Source of the DNA: Beijerinckiaceae bacterium
GTDB taxonomy: Bacteria > Pseudomonadota > Alphaproteobacteria > Rhizobiales > Beijerinckiaceae
Direction: 5' to 3'
NCBI GenBank assembly: GCA_947370975.1
Contig: CANBNG010000007.1
Span: 1 to 64,000, forward strand
DNA length: 64,000 bases
Part shown: positions 55,630-64,000 of the stretch, in pieces
Numbering within the stretch: the stretch's first letter is position 1
Layout of the letters: each line of letters starts with the position of its first letter
Made by a program: the position numbers and the translations under genes
The notes under the pieces: generated by a model
Told to the model about the DNA's origin: nothing
Database searches by the model: none
What the model saw: only the letters and a program-made list of their open reading frames with translations

Positions 55630-55708
55630 GTTTTCTTTTCCCTTGTGGCCGGTCTTTGCCGACCTTGTTGCCCGCGAAACGAATCCTGCGGAAGTCTCAT
55701 GACCAGCT

Positions 55709-56758
55709 TTAACGCCCGAGCAGCGATTTGACACGCTCGATCACCTCGGGCGGGGCGCTCGATGCCGTTTTGATCACAGTCTCGGCCTCTTCGCCTGTAA
55801 CCAGATCAATTTCAAGCGCTGTGCGTTCCGCATCTTTCAGGAACTCGGGATCTTTCAATGTGGCGGCAAAAGCATCGCGCAAAGCCTGCGCGCGCGCCGG
55901 CGGCAGGTCGGGCGGGGCGAGGAAGGGCCGCCCCAAAATCTCGCGCGAGAGCAGGAACTCGAGCGCCGTGCCATCGAGATCGTTTTTCGCCGATTGCCGG
56001 ATCGAGGGCAGGCCCGGCAATTGCGGCAGCGGCTTGGGGCCGGTGTGGAAGAGGAAGTTGATCTTCTTGTCGCGGATCCAGTCGGGATGGGACGAGAGGA
56101 TCGAGCCCCAGGACCAATAGCCGACGCCGTCGAGCTCGCCGCGCTCCATGGCGAGCGCCGCCTGGATCGTGTTGGGATAGCCATTGATGATCTTGAATTT
56201 GGTGCCCGCCAGCGAATTGAAGGCCAGCGGCATGATCTCGGAATCCGCGCCCGCCCCCGTGCCCGGGCTCAACAGCTCGTAGGTTTGCAGGTCGGTGAGC
56301 GTCTTCACCTTCGAGGTGTGCCATGAAATAGCGAGACTGACGTCGCGGTTCATGCTGCCAATCCAGGTGAATTTCAGCGGATTGAACTTGAATTCGGTGC
56401 GACCCAGAATTGGCTCGAACGCCAGGCCGCGCCCGACGGTGCCAATCACCGAGCCGTCCTTGGGCGCAATATTGTAGAGATAGTCCATGGCCTTCAGGCC
56501 ACCTGCGCCGGGCATGTTCTGAACGATGAAATTCGGCTCGCCGGGAATATGGCGGCCCATGTGTCGCACCAGCGCGCGGGCATAAATATCGTAGGTCGAG
56601 CCGCCCGGCGAATAGACGATCATGGTCATCTGGCGGCCCTTGTAGAAAGCCTCCAGCGCTTGATTGGGTGTTTGTGCCTGGGCGGCGCCGCAGCTTGCCA
56701 AAAGGGCTGTGCCGATGGCGCCAGCCAACGCGGTGCGACGCGTCAATCCTGCCTTCAT
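55709..56758 (-). CDS. TTT-family periplasmic substrate-binding protein
   Basis: This is a second Bug/TctC-type receptor of 349 residues. The N-terminus MKAGLTRRTALAGAIGTALL carries a twin Arg before the hydrophobic core and could be a Tat signal, cleaved near AAQAQT. The family signature is MTMIVYSPGGSTYDIYAR, followed by NMPGAGGLKAMDYLYN. No TctA/TctB genes are present. It precedes the LLM monooxygenase in one likely operon. It is clearly a paralogue of, but not a copy of, the receptor at 7822-8865. Confidence 0.92.
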   Translation of the reverse strand: MKAGLTRRTALAGAIGTALLASCGAAQAQTPNQALEAFYKGRQMTMIVYSPGGSTYDIYARALVRHMGRHIPGEPNFIVQNMPGAGGLKAMDYLYNIAPKDGSVIGTVGRGLAFEPILGRTEFKFNPLKFTWIGSMNRDVSLAISWHTSKVKTLTDLQTYELLSPGTGAGADSEIMPLAFNSLAGTKFKIINGYPNTIQAALAMERGELDGVGYWSWGSILSSHPDWIRDKKINFLFHTGPKPLPQLPGLPSIRQSAKNDLDGTALEFLLSREILGRPFLAPPDLPPARAQALRDAFAATLKDPEFLKDAERTALEIDLVTGEEAETVIKTASSAPPEVIERVKSLLGR

Positions 56759-56935
56759 GCTGTCCTCCCAAGCCGCTGCGCGGCGTCGACTTTTTGCCCA
56801 CCGCTCTGTGGCGTCACCTTTTTGTTAGCCGAATGCTCGCACGGATGGCGCGCGCGGCGCAAGCGCGCCGCCTGTGGCAGGCCCGGTAGCTTTTCGTCTT
56901 CTAAGGGAACAGCCAGGGGCGTATCCTGCGCGCAC

Positions 56936-58099
56936 ATGAAGGACGATTCGCATCTGTCCGGCGCCGGTGAGGCGGTCGACCCCAAGCTTGTGGTTTCGCC
57001 ACGGCGTGTGGTGACGCGCGCCCTGAATCAGGTCGATTTCTGGCGTGGCTATGCCCTGATCGCGATTTTCATCAATCACATTCCAGGCATCGTCTACGAG
57101 CAATTCACCCATCGCGCCTTTGGCCTGTCGGATTCAGCCGAGCTGTTTGTTTTCCTTGCCGGCTTTTCCCTGCGCTATCTGTCCGAGAGCCGGAGCGAGA
57201 ATCTCGCCACCTGGCGGCTCTTCATGCGGCTCGAGGCGCGCGCCTTCACCCTTTATGCGGCGCAGATCCTGATTGTCGCGCTGGCATTGGCCATGATGGC
57301 GGCGGCGGCGCTGCTTCTCGACACGCCGCTCATCCTGCAATGGAACAATGCTGCGGCCTTTTTCGAGAGCCCCGTGCCGACGCAGATCGGCATTGTCATG
57401 CTGACTCATCAGATGGGCTATTTTGACGTCCTGCCGCTCTACATCTTGCTGATGGCCGTTGCGCCGCTCATCGTCTGCATCGGTCGCATTTCATCTGGCC
57501 TGCTGCTGGCATTGTCGGGTGCGGTGTGGGCGGCCACGCTTTATTCCGAACTCAATATTCCGACCTGGCCTGTCGAGGGTGTGTGGTTCTTCAATCCGTT
57601 CGCCTGGCAGTTTCAATTCGTGCTGGGCTTCGTCATGGCGCGGCCCAAGTCGATCGGGGCCGTGATCGAGCGTCACAGCGGCAAGCTGCGTCTGCTCGGC
57701 GCGGTCATTGTTGCCGTCGGCCTCTGGCTCGCGCTGATTTCCTGGAGCCCGAACCCGTTCGAACTGCCTGAGCCGCGGCTGTTCTTCATGAACGACAAGA
57801 CCTCGCTGTCACCCGTGCGGGTCATCCACATGCTAGGCCTTGTCGCCTTGCTCGTCGGCCTGTTCGATCTTGCGGGCCGCTGGCGGGGCTTTCGCTACCT
57901 CGCCGTCCCGCTCTGTTTGCTCGGGCGGAACTCGCTCCATGCTTTCTGCGCGGGCTCGCTTCTGAGTCTGGCTGGTCAACTGACTCGCTTTGCTGCACCC
58001 ACCGGTCTTGTCACAGACACCATCGTGCTGTTGATTGGCGTGGCTGCAATGCTGGCAGTCGCCTGGGGAAACGAATGGCGCATCAACCTGTCGCGCTGA
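56936..58099 (+). CDS. OpgC-like membrane acyltransferase
   Basis: This is a polytopic membrane protein of 387 residues with about ten hydrophobic helices, matching the OpgC family (acyltransferase 3-like). OpgC proteins add succinyl groups to periplasmic osmoregulated glucans. Markers are NQVDFWRGYALIAIFINHIPG near residue 32 and GLSDSAELFVFLAGFSLRYL, with the catalytic-type His in FINHIPG. The start at 56936 was preferred over a frame that would begin inside the divergent TTT receptor gene. No opgG/opgH is nearby. The last 25 bases overlap the SGNH hydrolase gene, so both are made together. Confidence 0.93.
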   Translation: MKDDSHLSGAGEAVDPKLVVSPRRVVTRALNQVDFWRGYALIAIFINHIPGIVYEQFTHRAFGLSDSAELFVFLAGFSLRYLSESRSENLATWRLFMRLEARAFTLYAAQILIVALALAMMAAAALLLDTPLILQWNNAAAFFESPVPTQIGIVMLTHQMGYFDVLPLYILLMAVAPLIVCIGRISSGLLLALSGAVWAATLYSELNIPTWPVEGVWFFNPFAWQFQFVLGFVMARPKSIGAVIERHSGKLRLLGAVIVAVGLWLALISWSPNPFELPEPRLFFMNDKTSLSPVRVIHMLGLVALLVGLFDLAGRWRGFRYLAVPLCLLGRNSLHAFCAGSLLSLAGQLTRFAAPTGLVTDTIVLLIGVAAMLAVAWGNEWRINLSR

Positions 58100-58950
58100 T
58101 GATTGGGCTTTGCGTGTCGCTGTTGGCGGGCTGGTCAGTCGCGGCACAGGATGCTGCATTGCAAACGGCCGACCCCGCGGATGCGAAGGGTCTGGGCCAG
58201 ATTGAGCGTGTCTATCCCTCGCTCCCGCCCCAGGCTGCGGCCCTCACGCTTCAGTGCAAGGTGCCGCAATCGGAAGTCGCCAAGCCCGCGCCGCTGCCCA
58301 ACACCGCCGCGCGCATTGAAGCTGGCAAGAAAGTGCGCGTGCTGGCCATGGGTTCGTCTGCGACCTGGACCAGCGGGCGCGCGGGCAGCCATAATTATCC
58401 CTCGCGGCTTGAGAAGCTTCTCGAGGGTGTGTGGAAGGGCATTGATGTCGAGATCATCAATCGCGGCGTGTCGGGCGAGACAGCCTCGGCCAGCGCGCGC
58501 CGGCTGATCAACGAAGCGGCGATCCTGCGGCCTTCACTCGTTTTGTGGCAATTGGGCACGAATGACGCCGTTGCGCGCGTGCCGCTTGTCGATTTCGAGA
58601 CGCATGTGCGCGCGACCGTGCGCATGTTGCAGAAGAACCATATCGATGTGGTGCTGGTCGGCCTGCAATACACGCCGAAATTCGCGCGCGACGAACATTG
58701 GTTTGCCGTGCGCGCGGCGCTCGACCGCATCGCGCTTGAAGAAAACCTGCTGTATGTGCGGCGCGACCAGGCGATGGAATTTCTCTCGCAGACGCGCGCC
58801 AGCGCCGATATTTCACCCGACGATGAGTTCAGCCTGACCGACCTCGGTTTCCCCTGCATGGCCGAACATATTGCGCAGGCGATGGTTGCCAATATTTTCC
58901 TGCGCCGCAATGGCGACCGCCGCGGCGCGGAGCCTGCACCGTCTCGCTGA
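58075..58950 (+). CDS. Exported SGNH/GDSL-type hydrolase
   Basis: This secreted or periplasmic hydrolase has 291 residues. A signal peptide ends near GWSVAAQD. Block I is LAMGSSATW (Gly-Ser-Ser in place of Gly-Asp-Ser), block II is NRGVSGETAS, block III is WQLGTNDAV with the oxyanion Asn, and block V is probably DLGFPCMAEHIAQ. GGGGAAACGA before the ATG at 58075 fixes the start inside the end of opgC; an ATG at 58099 is possible. SGNH enzymes remove acyl groups from sugars, so pairing with an acyltransferase suggests opposing roles on one glycan. The substrate is inferred only. Confidence 0.88.
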   Translation: MAHQPVALMIGLCVSLLAGWSVAAQDAALQTADPADAKGLGQIERVYPSLPPQAAALTLQCKVPQSEVAKPAPLPNTAARIEAGKKVRVLAMGSSATWTSGRAGSHNYPSRLEKLLEGVWKGIDVEIINRGVSGETASASARRLINEAAILRPSLVLWQLGTNDAVARVPLVDFETHVRATVRMLQKNHIDVVLVGLQYTPKFARDEHWFAVRAALDRIALEENLLYVRRDQAMEFLSQTRASADISPDDEFSLTDLGFPCMAEHIAQAMVANIFLRRNGDRRGAEPAPSR

Positions 58951-59040
58951 TGAGGCGCAATTTGCGAAGAGCCTGCCGTTCAGCTTAATCTGTCGCCATG
59001 CCGGATACGCATCAACGATGTCCGGATTGGGGAGGGTCGA

Positions 59041-60039
59041 TTGGGCGGTTTTCTGGCACTTTGCGCCGCGATGACATTTGCGTTCAACAATACGCTGGCG
59101 CGGCGCGGTGTGCTCACCGGCAGTGTGATGCAGGCCATGGCGATTTCGGTGCCGCTGGGCGTGCCACTTTTTCTGATCGCTGCTTTTGTCACCGACGCTC
59201 TCCCGATGCTGGCTGACGCCTCCGTGACCTCGCTTTTCTTCATGGCGGCCGCCGGCGTCGTGCATTTCGTCTGCGGGCGCTATTGCAACTACCGCGCGGT
59301 GAAAGCCATCGGGGCCAATCTTGCCGGGCCCTTGACCGAAGCGAGCGTGCTGGTGGCGCTGGGGCTCGCCGTCGCATTGCTGGGCGAAAAGCTGACGCCG
59401 ATGAAACTGCTCGGCATCTTTCTCATTCTGTCGGGACCGGCGCTGACTGTGGGGGCCCGCAGGAAGCCACCGGTTCTCGCACCCCTCGATGGTGAGGATG
59501 GAGCGGGCGTCGAGATTGTCTTCACGCCCCATTATGTCGAGGGTTATTTCTTTTCCATTCTGGCCGCCATCGCCTATGGCATCAGCCCGATCCTCGTGCG
59601 CTTCGCGCTGGAGCGCACGGGCTGGCAGGCGAGCATTGCAGCTGGTCTTGTTTCTTATATCGCGGCCACGCTCGTTACCTTCATCGTGATCGTGGCAAGC
59701 GGACAGCTGCGGCACACCTGCTCCATATCGCGCACCACGCTGAAATGGTTCTGCGGCGCGGGTTTCTTCGTCGGCCTGTCACAAATGCTGCGCTATATGG
59801 CGCTCTCTCTTGCGCCCGTGTCCGTCGTATCGCCTATCCAGCGTCTCTCGCTCATCTTCCGGCTTGTCTTCAGCCTGCTGATGAACCGGAAATACGAAAT
59901 CTTCAACTCGCGCATGGTGCTCGGCACCATCGTGTCCCTGCTCGGCGCAATTTTGCTGTCGATTTCCATCGAAGCCGTGCATGAAGTCTTGCCCATTCCG
60001 GCAGCTCTCGTGCCGGCCTTCACGTGGCAGTGGCCCTGA
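59041..60039 (+). CDS. EamA/DMT-family transporter
   Basis: This drug/metabolite-type transporter has 332 residues and ten predicted membrane helices in two EamA repeats. The halves join around residues 140-170 (GARRKPPVLAPLDGEDG), where a hydrophilic loop lies. The start is a TTG at 59041, with GGAGGG at correct spacing and no better codon nearby. The direction follows the SGNH gene after 90 bases, but co-transcription is uncertain. It ends five bases before the convergent hlyD-like gene. The substrate is unknown; many family members export amino acids or metabolites. Confidence 0.9.
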   Translation: MGGFLALCAAMTFAFNNTLARRGVLTGSVMQAMAISVPLGVPLFLIAAFVTDALPMLADASVTSLFFMAAAGVVHFVCGRYCNYRAVKAIGANLAGPLTEASVLVALGLAVALLGEKLTPMKLLGIFLILSGPALTVGARRKPPVLAPLDGEDGAGVEIVFTPHYVEGYFFSILAAIAYGISPILVRFALERTGWQASIAAGLVSYIAATLVTFIVIVASGQLRHTCSISRTTLKWFCGAGFFVGLSQMLRYMALSLAPVSVVSPIQRLSLIFRLVFSLLMNRKYEIFNSRMVLGTIVSLLGAILLSISIEAVHEVLPIPAALVPAFTWQWP

Positions 60040-60044
60040 GCCCA

Positions 60045-61454
60045 TCAGTCCTCGCGGAATGAGCGCGACATGGAATCGGTGAGTGGCTGGACGAGATAGG
60101 CCAGCAAGGTGCGTTGGCCCGTGATGATGGCAATTTCAACCGGCATGCCGGGATAGAGCTTCACATGTGGCGCGCGCGCGAGCTGATCGGCGCTGACCTC
60201 GACAGTCGCTGTATAGAAAGATGCGCCCGAGCGCTCGTCATTCGAGGCGTCTGCAGAAATGCGCACGACCTTGCCGCTCATCATCGGCGTCGTGCGCTGC
60301 TTGTAGGCCACGAAGCGCACGGAGGCTTCGAGATCTGGCCGCACCACGTCAATGTCGGTAGGCTGGAGCCGCGCCTCGACAATCATTTTCTCGCCCATCG
60401 GCACAATGTCGACGAGCGGACCACCTGGCGCGACAATGCCGCCGGTTGTGAATGAGCGCACATTCATGACGATGCCATCGACGGGCGCCGTGACATCGCG
60501 CCGGCTTTGGCGCGCGACACTCTTCTTCAAACCGTCCTGCGTCTCGGCGCGCTTTGATTCAACATCCTGCATTTCTTCAGCCACCTGTCTGGCTTGCGCT
60601 GATGTGACCGTGAGGATTTGCGCGTCGGCTTCCGAGGCTTGTTCGATGAGCGATGCGATCTTCCCCTTGTCGGTTGCTATATCGCCGCGCATTGCTTCCA
60701 CCTGGCGTTCAAGCGCCAGCACGCGGGGCTTCAGGCCATAACCTTTTGCGAGCAAGGTGCGCGCATCCCGCATTTCTTCTTCAAGCAACGGGCGCTGGGC
60801 TTCGAGCGAGGACATATGCGTCTGCGTGGCGCTGATCTGCGCGAAATATTGGTCCTTGCGGCGATTCCAGACGTCGATCTGTTTGATCAGTGAATCGCGC
60901 TGTTCTTCGAAAATGCGCCTCTGCGCAGCAATGGCGGCGCGAAAGCGCGGCCGCGCTTCCATGGCGCTTGCATCGGGATCTTCGGGTGCATCGACAGTCT
61001 TGCGCTGGGCGGCCAGCCGCCATTCGCGCGCGCGCAAAACGTCATCTTGCCCCTGTAACGAATCGCGATCTGCATCGGCATCGACGCTGTCGAGACGGAA
61101 GAGCACATCGTCCTTGCGAACGCTTTGTCCCTCGCGCACAAGGATTTCCCGCAAGATGCCACCCTCGAGATGCTGCACGATCTTGCGGCTCGTCTCCACT
61201 TTCACAGTGCCATTGCCAAGCGCCGCGCTCGAAATTGGTGCGAAGGCGGCCCAGAGCATGAAGCCGCCAAACAGGCCCCCGAAGGTGAGCGCGCCGATGC
61301 GGATCCAGTTTTCGACTTCAGGTTCGGGCATGCCGCCGAGATTGGGACGCGGCTTTGGCAGCAGGCAATCGCGCAGGGTGTCCCCGAAGCGGCGCAAGCC
61401 GCGCGCATAATGGGCAAGCTCGCGCGCGGGGAGGTATTTTTGCAGCTGTTGCAT
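60045..61454 (-). CDS. Type I secretion membrane fusion protein (HlyD/PrtE/PrsE family)
   Basis: This periplasmic adaptor links the ABC exporter to the outer-membrane channel. The 469 residues start in the cytoplasm and cross the membrane once at about 52-72. A lipoyl-like half motif (RKIVQHLEGGILREILVREGQ), a long coiled coil (about 115-320), the second lipoyl half (TAPVDGIVMNVRSFTTGG) and a beta-barrel domain ending LYPGMPVEIAIITG follow. It starts three bases after the PrtD-like gene, so the two are coupled. The TolC-like partner is not in the window. Confidence 0.95.
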   Translation of the reverse strand: MQQLQKYLPARELAHYARGLRRFGDTLRDCLLPKPRPNLGGMPEPEVENWIRIGALTFGGLFGGFMLWAAFAPISSAALGNGTVKVETSRKIVQHLEGGILREILVREGQSVRKDDVLFRLDSVDADADRDSLQGQDDVLRAREWRLAAQRKTVDAPEDPDASAMEARPRFRAAIAAQRRIFEEQRDSLIKQIDVWNRRKDQYFAQISATQTHMSSLEAQRPLLEEEMRDARTLLAKGYGLKPRVLALERQVEAMRGDIATDKGKIASLIEQASEADAQILTVTSAQARQVAEEMQDVESKRAETQDGLKKSVARQSRRDVTAPVDGIVMNVRSFTTGGIVAPGGPLVDIVPMGEKMIVEARLQPTDIDVVRPDLEASVRFVAYKQRTTPMMSGKVVRISADASNDERSGASFYTATVEVSADQLARAPHVKLYPGMPVEIAIITGQRTLLAYLVQPLTDSMSRSFRED

Positions 61455-61457
61455 GTG

Positions 61458-63149
61458 TCAGCTCGCCTTTGCGAGTGTGGAATCGGGGCGCTGCAATTTG
61501 GCGAGTATGGCCGCTTTGGGCCCATGCAGATGGAGGCGTCCTTCGTCAAGCACCGCGACCTTGTCGACATGGCGCATGAGCGAGGGGCGGTGAGCGACGA
61601 GAATGATCGTGCTGCCGCTTTCCTTCATTGTGCGGATCGCTTCATTGAGCGCGAGATCGCCTGGCGCATCGAGATTGGAATCGGGCTCGTCGAGCACGAC
61701 AAGCGCCGGCTTGCCATAGACCGCGCGCGCAAGCCCGATGCGCTGGCGCTGGCCGCCAGACAGATTGGCTCCGCCCTGCACAAGCTGCGTGTCATAACCA
61801 TCCGGCATGCGCAGGATGAGGTCGTGCACGCCGGCTATACGCGCGGCCTCCAGCACTTTCTCTGGGTCGGGATCTTCCTGCATCCGGGCAATATTGTCGC
61901 GGATCGTGCCGGGGAAGAGCTCGCTCTCCTGCGGCAGATAACCGATGTGGGGGCCAAGTTCGGCACGATCCCAATTGAACAGATCCGCGCCATCGAGGCG
62001 CACGCAACCCCGGCTCGGTTTTGCGAGGCCCACGGCGAGTTTCGCCAGTGTCGATTTGCCTGCGCCCGAAGGGCCGATCAGCGCCAGCACTTCGCCGGGC
62101 TGCGCCTCAAGTTCGATATTGAGCAGGAGCGGCCGACTCGCGCCCGGCATCGCATGGGACAGATTGTCGATATGCACATGCCCGGAGGGGCGCGGCAGGC
62201 TCATGATTCCGCTGTGCAGCTTGCCCCGCGCGAGCAGATCGCCAAGCCGCGCCCAGGCATTGGCCGCGCCCAGTATCTGCTTCCAGGATGCAACCGCCGC
62301 CTCTACAGGCGCGAGCGCGCGCGCCATGATGATGGAGGCGGCCGTCATGCTGCCGGCCGACATCTGATGTTCGAGCACCAGCCACGCGCCCGTGCCCAGA
62401 ATGATGATCTGCAACGCGCTGCGGAAGAATTTCGTGCCAGCTGTAATAAGGCCCATGCGGTCATTGGCTTGTTGCTGCGCGCCCAAAACCTCGCGATTGC
62501 CCGCATACCAGCGCCGCACGATGGCGCCGAGCATCCCCAGGCCGTCGGCAAGGGCTGCATTGCGAAAGGCCGTGCGTAGCAAAAGATTGTTGGTGGCAGC
62601 CTGATCTGTCGTGCGCGCGAGTTCCCGCGAATTGACGATATTTGAGACAATCGCAGTGCCAAACAAAAGCAGCGCGGCAATTGTCGTGATGATCCCGATG
62701 ATGGGATGCAGCATGTAGCTGATGATCAGATAGATCGGCACCCAGGGCGCATCGAGAATGGCGAGCAGGCCCGAGCCCGAAATGAACTGACGCAGGCTCC
62801 CCAGATCGCGCAGGCCCTCGTCGGAGGTCTTGTCGCCCGAGACGCAGGATTCCAGTCCGCGCGAGAGCACGACAGGCGAGAGAAAATGATCGAGCCATGT
62901 GCCAAGCCGCACGAGAATGCGCGAGCGCACCAGCTCCAGCACGCCATAAATCGAGAGAAGGAAAAGCGCGAGCAGGGTGAGGTAGAACAGCGTCGATCCG
63001 CTCTGCCCGGTGAGCACGCGATCAAACACCTGCATCATATAGATCGTGCCGGTGAGCACGAGAATGTTGATCCCGGCGCTGAAAATCGCCACCGCGATGA
63101 TCGCGCGGCGGGAGCGGCCCAGAACATGGGTGAGCGGATGGCTTTTCAT
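61458..63149 (-). CDS. Type I secretion ATPase/permease (PrtD/PrsD family)
   Basis: This ABC exporter drives one-step secretion of proteins with an uncleaved C-terminal signal. The 563-residue half-transporter has a six-helix membrane domain, with GTIYMMQVFDRVLTGQSGSTL typical of the PrtD group. The ATPase has Walker A GPSGAGKST, signature LSGGQRQRIGLARA and Walker B VVLDEPDSNLD. No N-terminal C39 peptidase-like domain is present. It lies between the GH16 gene (72 bases upstream) and the adaptor gene, the arrangement of PrsDE systems that export glycanases. Confidence 0.96.
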   Translation of the reverse strand: MKSHPLTHVLGRSRRAIIAVAIFSAGINILVLTGTIYMMQVFDRVLTGQSGSTLFYLTLLALFLLSIYGVLELVRSRILVRLGTWLDHFLSPVVLSRGLESCVSGDKTSDEGLRDLGSLRQFISGSGLLAILDAPWVPIYLIISYMLHPIIGIITTIAALLLFGTAIVSNIVNSRELARTTDQAATNNLLLRTAFRNAALADGLGMLGAIVRRWYAGNREVLGAQQQANDRMGLITAGTKFFRSALQIIILGTGAWLVLEHQMSAGSMTAASIIMARALAPVEAAVASWKQILGAANAWARLGDLLARGKLHSGIMSLPRPSGHVHIDNLSHAMPGASRPLLLNIELEAQPGEVLALIGPSGAGKSTLAKLAVGLAKPSRGCVRLDGADLFNWDRAELGPHIGYLPQESELFPGTIRDNIARMQEDPDPEKVLEAARIAGVHDLILRMPDGYDTQLVQGGANLSGGQRQRIGLARAVYGKPALVVLDEPDSNLDAPGDLALNEAIRTMKESGSTIILVAHRPSLMRHVDKVAVLDEGRLHLHGPKAAILAKLQRPDSTLAKAS

Positions 63150-63221
63150 GGGTGCGTCAGACGGATCGAGAAAAGGGCGCAGGTCTCCGGCGCGCTGTTG
63201 CCAGCGCGCCGGATTGCAAGG

Positions 63222-64000
63222 TCAGAATGACCAGGAATGGTGATGCGACGTGTGGAGATGATCGGCCTGGACCGGGGTGAAATCATTCGAACCCATGAAA
63301 TCGTGCAATCCCTGCTGATCGAATTGCCCATGGCTGTCGTGAGACCCGCGCCCGCCATGGTCGTGGGATCCACCCGACCCGTTTTGCAGATCGTGCACAT
63401 CATGGAACCCATTGGCGTGATGGGTGCTTGTCGTCGGTGTCTGGCTGGCTGTCCCCGTCACTGCGCCGAAATCGAACGCATCGCCTGGCACTGTCGTATC
63501 GACAGTTTGAGTGACGGTGTGCGCAACGGCAGGCGTGGTCACCGCAGGCGCTGTCACGTCAGGCACTGTGGGAGTGGCGGTTATGACAGGTGCATCGACG
63601 TGGGCTTCGATGGTCTGCGGGGGTGCGGTATCGGCGACGGGCGTTGCAGGAGTGGCGATCTCCGCAGGCGTGGCTGCGACGGGCGTCGTCGCGACAACGT
63701 CTGTCGGGGTGTGGGGCGTATCCACTGCCGGGGTTGTCGCGTGGACGTTGGTATCGACCACGGCGGCCACAGGCGTCTCGACAGCAGGGGGTGTCGTCGT
63801 GGCCACGATGGGGTCTGGAGGCGGCGTCGTGGGCACGGCATCGGGCACAACTGGCGTTGCCGCAGTGACATCGCCTGCAGCCTTGGCGGCATAGGCATGC
63901 ACGTAATCGACATGCAGCGTTTCCGAATAGTTCGGGTCTGCAACAGGATCGCCCGGCCAGCCGCCGCCGACAGCAAGATTGACGAGCATATACATGGGGT
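63222..64000 (-). CDS. GH16-family glycoside hydrolase, C-terminal part (runs off the window)
   Basis: This is the C-terminal end of a family 16 beta-glycanase; the gene continues past base 64000. The first visible residues, PMYMLVNLAVGGGWPG, then SETLHVDYVHAYA, are the closing strands of the GH16 jelly roll. After it come about 130 residues of Thr/Pro/Ala/Val repeats (units like TPVAATPAE), then a Gly/His/Asp/Ser-rich end finishing HHHSWSF. RTX nonapeptides (GGxGxDxLx) are not seen in this part. Position directly before prtD and hlyD genes marks it as the probable secreted cargo, comparable to ExsH/PlyA exopolysaccharide depolymerases. Confidence 0.85.
   Translation of the reverse strand, partial: PMYMLVNLAVGGGWPGDPVADPNYSETLHVDYVHAYAAKAAGDVTAATPVVPDAVPTTPPPDPIVATTTPPAVETPVAAVVDTNVHATTPAVDTPHTPTDVVATTPVAATPAEIATPATPVADTAPPQTIEAHVDAPVITATPTVPDVTAPAVTTPAVAHTVTQTVDTTVPGDAFDFGAVTGTASQTPTTSTHHANGFHDVHDLQNGSGGSHDHGGRGSHDSHGQFDQQGLHDFMGSNDFTPVQADHLHTSHHHSWSF

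Noticed and set aside
63222..63995. RTX calcium-binding repeats in the secreted glycanase
   Set aside because: The Gly/Asp/His-rich end lacks the GGxGxDxLx pattern in the visible part.

Overview
The window is chromosomal DNA of a GC-rich alphaproteobacterium, most likely of the order Hyphomicrobiales (Rhizobiales). The supporting signs are the aerobic cobaltochelatase pair cobS/cobT, a split F1 operon atpHAGDC without adjacent F0 genes, a CarD-family regulator next to an RpoH-type sigma factor, a NepR-type anti-sigma factor beside an HWE histidine kinase, and two orphan tripartite-tricarboxylate-transporter (TTT) binding proteins. I cannot fix the genus from sequence alone. Coding density is high. 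I see no phage, insertion sequence, CRISPR array or rRNA, and there is one tRNA, tRNA-Arg(CCT).

Layout. 0-10 kb: secA, divergent from a PpiC/parvulin foldase; argJ; then priA, a TTT receptor, hemD and hemC on the minus strand. 10-20 kb: tsaD-gpsA, an EVE-domain protein, a MutT-type Nudix enzyme, a small exported unknown, the F1 operon, and a convergent unknown with a degenerate P-loop. 20-30 kb: an acyl-CoA ligase; a minus-strand run bolA, D,D-carboxypeptidase and a His-rich CobW GTPase; then a DnaJ-domain protein and cobS-cobT; then rpmB. 30-41 kb: a DUF3108-like protein, a Suv3-like helicase with an RG-rich tail, an S4 protein, a 7Fe ferredoxin, a CarD protein with a very long histone-H1-like tail, an rpoH gene, a dienelactone hydrolase, an M48/LysM lipoprotein, an SNase-like protein and the tRNA. 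41-54 kb: the HWE kinase and nepR around one palindromic EcfG-type promoter, an SbmA/YddA-like ABC protein, efp with divergent epmA-epmB, a large MscS-family channel, a CAP lipoprotein, an amidotransferase, an SDR and a small cysteine protein. 53-64 kb: a PHB-depolymerase-like esterase, msrB, a luciferase-like monooxygenase with a TTT receptor, an OpgC-like acyltransferase overlapping an SGNH hydrolase, a DMT exporter, and a type I secretion pair downstream of a GH16 glycanase that runs off the window.

How the genes work together. Clear functional groups are EF-P with its two lysylation enzymes, the cobaltochelatase subunits, the F1 sector, the hemCD pair, and the GH16-PrtD-HlyD secretion operon. 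The most informative regulatory feature is a perfect inverted repeat at 42798-42825. It reads as the general-stress promoter GGAAC-N17-CGTT on both strands, pointing at nepR one way and at the HWE kinase the other. A second regulatory candidate is a CTGC-N3-GCAG palindrome just downstream of a predicted promoter before the PHB-depolymerase-like gene. Many starts were moved inward from the longest open frame because of Shine-Dalgarno position, signal peptides or family length; each entry says so.
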